In this document: in pieces, positions 5,819 through 10,238 of the stretch
Numbering within the stretch: the first letter of the stretch is position 1
Layout: every line of letters starts with the position of its first letter
Assembly (NCBI GenBank): GCA_045538895.1
Contig: JAZQEH010000029.1
Coordinates: 1-10,238 of the forward strand
DNA length: 10,238 nt
Direction of reading: 5' to 3'
From: UMGS902 sp045538895
GTDB lineage: Bacteria > Bacillota > Clostridia > Oscillospirales > CAG-272
Program-made: the position numbers and the translations under genes
Notes under the pieces: model-generated
Database searches by the model: none
Told to the model about the DNA's origin: nothing
What the model saw: the letters and a program-made list of their open reading frames with translations, nothing else

Positions 5819-6782
5819 TAAGAATCTTCTCGAAGTAAAGCATTTAAAGCAATACTTTGACATTCCTACCGGTTTTCTCAAATCTTTGAAGCTTAAAGCG
5901 GTTGACGACGTAACTTTCAGCATCAAAGAGGGCGAAACTCTCGGTCTTGTTGGTGAATCCGGCTGCGGTAAGACCACCGTTGGCCGTACCATTCTCCAGC
6001 TTTACAAGCCCACCGCAGGTGAGGTTTGGTTTGACGGTCAGCTTATCAAGGGAGAAAAGACCATTCACGAATTCCGCAAGTCGGCACAGATGGTTTTTCA
6101 GGATCCGTATTCATCCCTCGACCCCCGTATGACTGTCAGCGACATCATCGGCGAGCCGCTTGATGTACACAAGCTTTATTCAAACAAGGCAGAGCGTGCT
6201 GAAAAAATCAAGTACCTCATGGACCTTGTCGGACTTTCCAGCGAGCATGCTTCACGTTATGCACACGAATTTTCAGGCGGTCAGCGTCAGAGAATCGGTA
6301 TCGCACGTGCGCTTGCGGTTGATCCTAAATTTATCGTTTGTGACGAACCTGTTTCCGCACTTGACGTTTCTATTCAGGCACAGGTTGTAAACATGTTCGA
6401 AGACCTCCAGGCAAAACTCGGCCTTACCTATCTCTTTATTGCGCATGACCTTCTTGTAGTTAAGCATATTTCCACAAGAATTGCCGTAATGTATCTTGGT
6501 AAGCTTATCGAGATCGGCCCTGCAAATGAGGTTTATCACGAGCCTATTCATCCTTACACCGTTTCTCTGCTCTCTGCAGTTCCCGTTCCCGACCCCAACA
6601 TGGCGAGAGCAAACAAGCGTATCCACCTCGAAGGCGACGTTCCAAGCCCCTTGCATATGCCAAGCGGCTGTCCCTTCCGCACAAGATGCCCCCGTGCCTG
6701 CGACAAATGTGCAGAGTCTATGCCCGAGCTTCGTGAAATCCGCCCCGGTCATTTTGTTGCCTGCCATTTGGTTGAAGGCTGA
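5811..6782 (+). CDS. oppF: Oligopeptide ABC transporter ATP-binding protein, OppF/DppF type
   Basis: This is the partner ATPase of OppD, 323 residues. Walker A is GESGCGKTT (48-56), Gln97 lies in VFQDPYSSLDPRM, the signature is FSGGQRQRIGIARAL (154-168), Walker B is FIVCDEPVSALD (174-185, Glu179), and His212 lies in IAHDLLVVKHI. The C-terminal part has the family EVYHEPIHPYTVSLLSAVP motif (about 240-258) and cysteines 287, 293, 297, 300 and 318, which could bind an iron-sulfur cluster as in OppD; one is an extra cysteine compared with the usual four. The ATG lies inside the end of oppD with an 8-nt overlap, and GAGGAG (5795-5800) lies 10 nt before it. The FSGGQ signature and gene order after oppD separate it from OppD. 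Confidence 0.95.
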   Translation: MSDKNLLEVKHLKQYFDIPTGFLKSLKLKAVDDVTFSIKEGETLGLVGESGCGKTTVGRTILQLYKPTAGEVWFDGQLIKGEKTIHEFRKSAQMVFQDPYSSLDPRMTVSDIIGEPLDVHKLYSNKAERAEKIKYLMDLVGLSSEHASRYAHEFSGGQRQRIGIARALAVDPKFIVCDEPVSALDVSIQAQVVNMFEDLQAKLGLTYLFIAHDLLVVKHISTRIAVMYLGKLIEIGPANEVYHEPIHPYTVSLLSAVPVPDPNMARANKRIHLEGDVPSPLHMPSGCPFRTRCPRACDKCAESMPELREIRPGHFVACHLVEG

Positions 6783-6798
6783 TTCAACAGTTAATTCT

Positions 6799-6812
6799 GC
6801 TTGTTTACAAGC
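6799..6812 (+). other. Short hairpin between oppF and oppA
   Basis: GCTTG (6799-6803) pairs with CAAGC (6808-6812) around TTTA, followed by an AT-rich stretch and a T-run (6825-6831) that leads into the oppA ribosome binding site GGAGG (6832-6836). The 5-bp stem is too weak for an efficient terminator and the T-run is not adjacent. It could act as an mRNA processing or stability element setting oppA levels apart from the membrane genes. This is an inference from position. Confidence 0.35.
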
Positions 6813-6845
6813 TTAATTAAAAATATTTTTTGGAGGAAAAAAACC

Positions 6846-8555
6846 ATGAAAAAGCTTCTGAGCGTATTGCTCGTGCTCGCTATCGTTTTCTCTTTTGCTG
6901 CATGCGGTAACAAGGATAACGGAAGCGAAGCAATGGTTCTCAACGTTGGTGCATATCCTGACACCATCGACCCTGCCCTCAACTCTGCTGTTGACGGCGC
7001 TACCTACATCATTCACAACTTTGTTGGTCTTGTAGGTTACGACAAGGAAGGTAAGCTCACTCCTATGTGTGCTGCTGAAATTCCTGAAGTTGTTGCTACT
7101 GAAGACGGTAAGTTCTCTTACACCTTCACTCTCCGCGACAACCTTAAGTGGAGCGACGGCTCTGCTCTCACCGCTGCTGACTTTGTATACTCCTGGAACA
7201 GAGCAGCAGATCCCGAAACTGCAGCTGACTACAGCTACATGTTCGACGTAATCGACGGCTACGGCACCGACACCCTCAATGTTACTGCATCTGAGGATGG
7301 CAAGCAGCTCACCGTTGTACTCACCTCTAACGTTCCTTACTTCATGGAACTCTGCGCATTCCCCACCTACATGCCTGTTAAGCAGGACGTAGTTGAGGCT
7401 AACGGCGATGCTTGGGCAACCAAGGCTGAGACCTACATCGGTAACGGCGCTTACAAGGTAACCGAGTTCACTCAGGCTCAGCTCGTTCTCGAAAAGAACG
7501 AAAACTACTGGGATGCTGACAGTGTAGTTACCGAAAAGCTTATCTTCGCTTTCAATGACGATGATACTTCCCTTCTCGCTAACTACCAGAACGGTGCATA
7601 CCTCTTCATCGACTCCGTTCCTCAGGACGAAATCGAAACTCTCGAAAAGGATTACCCCACCGAATACTTCGTTGAAGGTCAGCTCGGTACATACTATGTA
7701 TCCTTTAACATGAACGACAAGGCTCTTGCTCAGTTCACTGAAGAAGAAAGAGTTTCTATCCGTAAGGCTCTCGGTCTTATGATCGAGCGTAACTACGTTT
7801 GCACCGATATCGGTAAGGCTGGTCAGGTTCCCGCTAACGGCTTCGTTGCAATGGGTCTCACCGAGCCCGATGGCACTCAGTTCATCGAAAACAACGGTGT
7901 TAACCGCGACGGTAAGGGCTACTTCAGCGTAGATCCTGCTGACTATACCGCTAACTGTGCAGAAGCTATCGCACTTCTCGAAAGCGTAGCTGCTTCCTCC
8001 GGCAAGTTCACCGTTGCTGACGGTGTAGTTTCCGGTTTCCCCACCCTCACCTACATCACTAACGAAGGTACCGGCCATGAGGCTGTAGCTGCTTACCTCC
8101 AGGAAACTTGGGGTCAGTACGGTATCACCGTTAAGGTTGAAACTCAGGAATGGGCAACCTTCCTTAACACCAGAAAGAACGGCGAGTACTCTGTAGCTCG
8201 TAACGGCTGGCTCGGTGACTACAACGACCCGATTTCCTTCCTTGATATGTGGATTACTGAATCCGGCAACAACGACAGCCAGTTCGGTAAGGACGCTCAC
8301 AAGGATTATGCAGGCTACAACGGCAAGACTTGGGCTGAGTCCTACGATGCTATCATCGCTCAGGTTAAGGCTTCCAACGATCCTGCAGAGCGTTTTGACC
8401 TCATGCATCAGGCTGAAGACATTCTTATGTCTACCGGCGCAATCTGCCCCATTTACTACTACACTGACATTTATATGTGCAGCGAAAAGATCGAAGGCTT
8501 CTTCTCTTCGCCTCTTGGATACAAGTTCTTCATGTACGCATCCATCGCTGAGTAA
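6846..8555 (+). CDS. oppA: Oligopeptide-binding lipoprotein (extracellular solute-binding protein family 5)
   Basis: This is the peptide receptor of the importer, a lipoprotein on the outer face of the membrane; 569 residues. The start at 6846 has GGAGG 9 nt upstream and gives a lipoprotein signal MKKLLSVLLVLAIVFSFAAC with lipidation at Cys20; an in-frame upstream start would bury the signal. Family-5 features include YTFTLRDNLKWSDGSALTAA (92-111, followed by DFVYSWNRA to residue 120), IGNGAYKV (198-205), LEKNENYWD (215-223), and GWLGDYNDP (454-462) near the C-terminal lobe. Peptide length preference cannot be read from sequence. It is last in the operon, 63 nt after oppF and directly before a strong terminator. 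Its codons are strongly biased (GCT, AAC, AAG, GAC, CTC; TTA, CTA and TCA avoided over long stretches), consistent with very high expression, as expected for a binding protein needed in excess over its permease. Confidence 0.95.
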   Translation: MKKLLSVLLVLAIVFSFAACGNKDNGSEAMVLNVGAYPDTIDPALNSAVDGATYIIHNFVGLVGYDKEGKLTPMCAAEIPEVVATEDGKFSYTFTLRDNLKWSDGSALTAADFVYSWNRAADPETAADYSYMFDVIDGYGTDTLNVTASEDGKQLTVVLTSNVPYFMELCAFPTYMPVKQDVVEANGDAWATKAETYIGNGAYKVTEFTQAQLVLEKNENYWDADSVVTEKLIFAFNDDDTSLLANYQNGAYLFIDSVPQDEIETLEKDYPTEYFVEGQLGTYYVSFNMNDKALAQFTEEERVSIRKALGLMIERNYVCTDIGKAGQVPANGFVAMGLTEPDGTQFIENNGVNRDGKGYFSVDPADYTANCAEAIALLESVAASSGKFTVADGVVSGFPTLTYITNEGTGHEAVAAYLQETWGQYGITVKVETQEWATFLNTRKNGEYSVARNGWLGDYNDPISFLDMWITESGNNDSQFGKDAHKDYAGYNGKTWAESYDAIIAQVKASNDPAERFDLMHQAEDILMSTGAICPIYYYTDIYMCSEKIEGFFSSPLGYKFFMYASIAE

Positions 8556-8569
8556 TTTGCAGATAACTT

Positions 8570-8600
8570 AAAAAAAGGCTTGCTTCGGCAAGCCTTTTTT
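8570..8600 (+). terminator. Intrinsic terminator of the opp operon
   Basis: GGCTTGC (8577-8583) pairs with GCAAGCC (8588-8594) around the stable loop TTCG, followed by six T (8595-8600) and preceded by seven A. The C(UUCG)G closure and U-tract are on the plus strand, 14 nt after the oppA stop. Confidence 0.95.
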
Positions 8601-8643
8601 GCGTGTACGGGGGAGGAATACGAAGGAACGAAGAAACGAGGGT

Positions 8644-8666
8644 GTTCTTTCTTAAGAAGAAAGAAC
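8644..8666. repeat. 10-bp perfect inverted repeat
   Basis: GTTCTTTCTT (8644-8653) and AAGAAAGAAC (8657-8666) form a perfect stem around AAG. All pyrimidines but one lie in one arm, so the two arms are strongly strand-asymmetric. There is no U-tract after it on either strand, so it is not a terminator. Confidence 0.7.
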
Positions 8667-8694
8667 CAAAGAAAAACTGTGAAATATTTAATTA

Positions 8695-8708
8695 GTAGCC
8701 GTGGCTAC
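8695..8708. repeat. Compact palindrome GTAGCC-GT-GGCTAC
   Basis: GTAGCC (8695-8700) and GGCTAC (8703-8708) flank only two bases, which suits a cruciform or dimeric protein-binding site better than an RNA hairpin. It lies near the middle of the 8602-8812 segment. Confidence 0.5.
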
Positions 8709-8738
8709 AGACAATTTGTTTTTACAAAGGTTTGGAGG

Positions 8739-8769
8739 TGTCGGAACCTTTTAAAGAAAGGTTCCGACA
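8739..8769. repeat. 13-bp perfect inverted repeat
   Basis: TGTCGGAACCTTT (8739-8751) pairs with AAAGGTTCCGACA (8757-8769) around TAAAG. It is the longest perfect stem in the window outside the tRNAs and is not followed by a U-tract on either strand. Confidence 0.75.
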
Positions 8770-8812
8770 ATCCCAATAAGCATTAATTTACCGTTTCTTT
8801 ACCCATTACACG

Positions 8813-8842
8813 AAAAAAGAGCCAACCGAAGTTGGCTCTTTT
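8813..8842 (-). terminator. Intrinsic terminator of the minus-strand surface-protein unit
   Basis: On the minus strand GAGCCAAC (8838-8831) pairs with GTTGGCTC (8826-8819) around TTCG, closed by C-G, and six T follow (8818-8813). It lies 4 nt after the stop of the 47-codon gene. Four T on the plus side (8839-8842) mean it may also catch read-through from opp. Confidence 0.93.
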
Positions 8843-8846
8843 AATT

Positions 8847-8990
8847 TTAACTAAAGAGGTTGATTGTATTTGCATCAAGCTCTCCGAGGTTTGCACCGTT
8901 TTTAGCGAGCACTTCAGGTTCTATGCTTGTTGCGATTACGTTAATTGTTTCGAAAGCAATGATATTTGCTTTAGGTTGTTCGTATCTCAT
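8847..8990 (-). CDS. Tiny protein of unknown function, 47 residues, coupled to the surface-protein gene
   Basis: I do not recognise this protein. It starts MRYEQPKANIIAF, continues with NVIATSIEPEVL, and ends in DANTINLFS. It has no signal peptide, membrane segment, cysteine or metal motif, and is mildly acidic. Its ATG shares one base with the stop of the upstream gene (TAATG), and AGGAG (9002-8998) lies 7 nt before it inside the last codons of that gene, which is strong evidence of real, coupled translation. A terminator follows 4 nt after the stop, so the reading frame fits exactly between gene and terminator. The pattern aromatic-x-x-Pro near the start followed by a hydrophobic stretch and Val-Ile-x-Thr-Ser resembles short orphan proteins I associate with Clostridia, but this is an unverified impression. 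Possible roles include a chaperone-like partner, an export cofactor or a peptide precursor; none is supported directly. Confidence 0.72.
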   Translation of the reverse strand: MRYEQPKANIIAFETINVIATSIEPEVLAKNGANLGELDANTINLFS

Positions 8991-10238
8991 TATTTCTCTC
9001 CTAACCACTTAAGACTGTTGTTTACATTGTAGGTACATACGCTGCCGTTATAAATTACACCGTCAATTACAACGTAAGGCATTGCAAGTACGTTGTTACC
9101 AAAGTATTCAACAGGAATGTTGTTTATAACAACGTTGAACTTACCGTCATTTGCAGCGAGCATGTCTGCATCGTAGCTTACAACATGTCCCTTTTGTTCG
9201 TTGCTTGCGTTGTAAACGTAGATACCGAAGCTTTCAATCTCAAACTCTGCGTAGTTTGCAAAATCCGCATTGAATACGATAGCACCGGTTTTCTCTGCTG
9301 CATCGGCAGTAACTGCATAGTAACCTGCGTCAGCAGATACGGAAATCATTGGAACTTTCTCGGTCTTGGTTCTACCGCAAACAGAACATGTATATGTCTT
9401 TTCGCAATTTACTTCGTCAAGCACACCCTCGTCCCAAGAACACTCGTCAATAATGTTTTCAACTACATTGTAGGGGTAAAGTCCGTCACTACGCCATGTA
9501 CCCCTAACAAGTACGTCGATATCCTTGTGGTAAGCGTGAGTGCTTGTGTTTACGGTAACGGTTGCTTCTTCATTTACGAAGGTACCGTACTTGAGCATAC
9601 GGAGAGTATGTCCGAGAGGAGTGATACGTCCTTCAGCGGGAGTAGAAATGTTGAATACAAGGTTCTTTACGTTCTTGAACTGAGCGGTACCGAGTTTTTC
9701 TTCAATACCCTTATCAGCATCTGCAAGTACGTCTGCAACCTGAGAGTTGTCATTAAAGTTTACGGTGAGGTTGTCAAGCCATGCCTGAGATGCAGCGGTA
9801 GTTACTTTACCGTTTTCATCAACAACTTCATCATAACCAACGTTTCTGTCACCGGTACGGAACGAGTTAACGCCCGAGTTGCCGTTGAGGTTAACGATGG
9901 AGGTGCAGTTCTTTGTGAGAGCTGCGGGACGGGCATTAGAGGTAGACATTGTATAGAGAACGTATACAAGAGCTGTCTGAGTACCACTTTCAGCCTTGGA
10001 GTTGAGGAGACCGTCATCAACGTTGAGAGTTACGGTCTTGTTGGAAACCTCAATATTGTCTGCGGAGAATGCACTGCCCATGTAGATTCTCTCGAAGAAG
10101 TAATGACGTGCATTAGTGGAAAGTGCAGGACCGTCAACAGAAATAGTTACGTTCTTTTCTGCGGTATCGTTTTCAGTTACACCATAGTAACCTGCAAGGA
10201 GGTAACATGTTGCATAGCTCTGAACACGAACGTAACCG
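8990..10238 (-). CDS. Large probable extracellular protein, C-terminal 415 residues (5' end outside window)
   Basis: The frame is open to the window edge, so the N-terminus and any signal peptide are missing; the internal Met at 10081 is not a credible start because coding sequence continues upstream. The visible part is rich in Asn, Thr, Val and Asp, with alternating hydrophobic patterns typical of beta-sandwich secreted proteins. AGYYGVTENDTAEK (visible residues 15-28) recurs as AGYYAVTADAAEK (304-316), suggesting repeated modules. Residues 266-293 contain CSWDEGV followed by YTCSVCGRTKTE with Cys266, 278, 284 and 287, a pattern common in Clostridia surface proteins and possibly metal binding. 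The C-terminal module (about 298-415) ends LKWLGEK, with no LPxTG motif, terminal membrane helix or dockerin. No catalytic motif is visible. It is translated just before the 47-codon gene. An extracellular location is inferred from composition and the motif. Confidence 0.8.
   Translation of the reverse strand, partial: GYVRVQSYATCYLLAGYYGVTENDTAEKNVTISVDGPALSTNARHYFFERIYMGSAFSADNIEVSNKTVTLNVDDGLLNSKAESGTQTALVYVLYTMSTSNARPAALTKNCTSIVNLNGNSGVNSFRTGDRNVGYDEVVDENGKVTTAASQAWLDNLTVNFNDNSQVADVLADADKGIEEKLGTAQFKNVKNLVFNISTPAEGRITPLGHTLRMLKYGTFVNEEATVTVNTSTHAYHKDIDVLVRGTWRSDGLYPYNVVENIIDECSWDEGVLDEVNCEKTYTCSVCGRTKTEKVPMISVSADAGYYAVTADAAEKTGAIVFNADFANYAEFEIESFGIYVYNASNEQKGHVVSYDADMLAANDGKFNVVINNIPVEYFGNNVLAMPYVVIDGVIYNGSVCTYNVNNSLKWLGEK

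Larger units (their letters stand above)
8602..8812. repeat. Gene-free segment rich in inverted repeats, candidate small palindromic element
   Basis: The 211 bp between the two terminators carry no convincing gene. They begin with CGTGTA-CG-GGG and end with CCC-AT-TACACG, a short imperfect inverted repeat at both borders. An internal pair AAGAAACG (8631-8638) and CGTTTCTT (8792-8799) lies in the same orientation. Inside are several strong hairpins (8644-8666, 8695-8708, 8715-8728, 8739-8769) and a purine-rich run at 8609-8643. No clear target-site duplication is visible. It could be a miniature non-autonomous mobile element or dispersed intergenic repeat, or only a degenerate spacer. The repeats are seen directly; the mobile origin is a hypothesis. 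Confidence 0.4.

Noticed and set aside
4829..5992. A 387-codon antisense frame over oppD and the start of oppF
   Set aside because: It is in register with oppD codons, has no ribosome site or recognisable domain, and the sense strand encodes complete ABC ATPase motifs.
6813..8408. A 531-codon open frame antisense to oppA
   Set aside because: It is exactly in register with oppA codons, so it stays open simply because oppA avoids TTA, CTA and TCA. It has no ribosome site and its protein is low-complexity Val/Ser-rich.
8580..8786. A 68-codon plus-strand frame after oppA
   Set aside because: It starts inside the opp terminator stem and runs through the inverted repeats; its basic composition reflects the purine-rich DNA.
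8832..9032. A 66-codon plus-strand frame
   Set aside because: It lies antisense to the well-supported 47-codon gene and starts inside a terminator.
10079..10081. The ATG at 10081-10079 (minus strand) as the start of the surface protein
   Set aside because: The same frame continues open and protein-like to the window edge, including a motif repeated later, so this is an internal methionine.

Overview
The window looks like a chromosomal segment of an anaerobic Clostridia-type Firmicute, plausibly an uncultured gut member of the Oscillospirales/Ruminococcaceae sphere. The grounds are moderate GC, strong AGGAGG-type ribosome binding sites, perfect TTGACA-17-TATAAT promoters, a lipoprotein-type peptide-binding protein, and an extracellular protein with a C-x2-C-G 'TKTE' motif typical of Clostridia surface proteins. 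The taxonomic placement is an inference.

Layout. (1) Positions 1-198, minus strand: a tRNA-Thr(UGU) then tRNA-Tyr(GUA) array, the second tRNA cut by the window edge, driven by a perfect consensus promoter. (2) Positions 199-2429, plus strand: a divergent promoter and a two-gene unit, a HAD phosphatase overlapping by 4 nt with pepD, an M20C cytosolic dipeptidase. (3) Positions 2430-8600, plus strand: a complete oligopeptide ABC importer operon, oppB-oppC-oppD-oppF-oppA. It has its own perfect consensus promoter, an unusually structured leader of about 200 nt, and a UUCG-loop terminator after oppA. (4) Positions 8601-8812: a gene-free stretch packed with inverted repeats, lying between two convergent terminators and possibly a small palindromic mobile element. 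(5) Positions 8813-10238, minus strand: the 3' part of a large, probably extracellular protein, followed with a 1-nt TAATG overlap by a 47-codon gene of unknown function and then a terminator.

How the genes work together. OppA, anchored outside the membrane, would capture peptides. OppB and OppC form the channel, OppD and OppF hydrolyse ATP, and PepD next door could cleave imported dipeptides to amino acids. The HAD enzyme is co-transcribed with pepD, but its substrate cannot be read from sequence. The convergent surface-protein locus appears to be separate.

The least ordinary parts are the opp leader (overlapping, mutually exclusive hairpins followed by two abutting perfect hairpins), the inverted-repeat-rich segment at 8602-8812, and the tiny translationally coupled gene behind the surface protein. 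I saw no CRISPR array, transposase, phage gene or replication origin.
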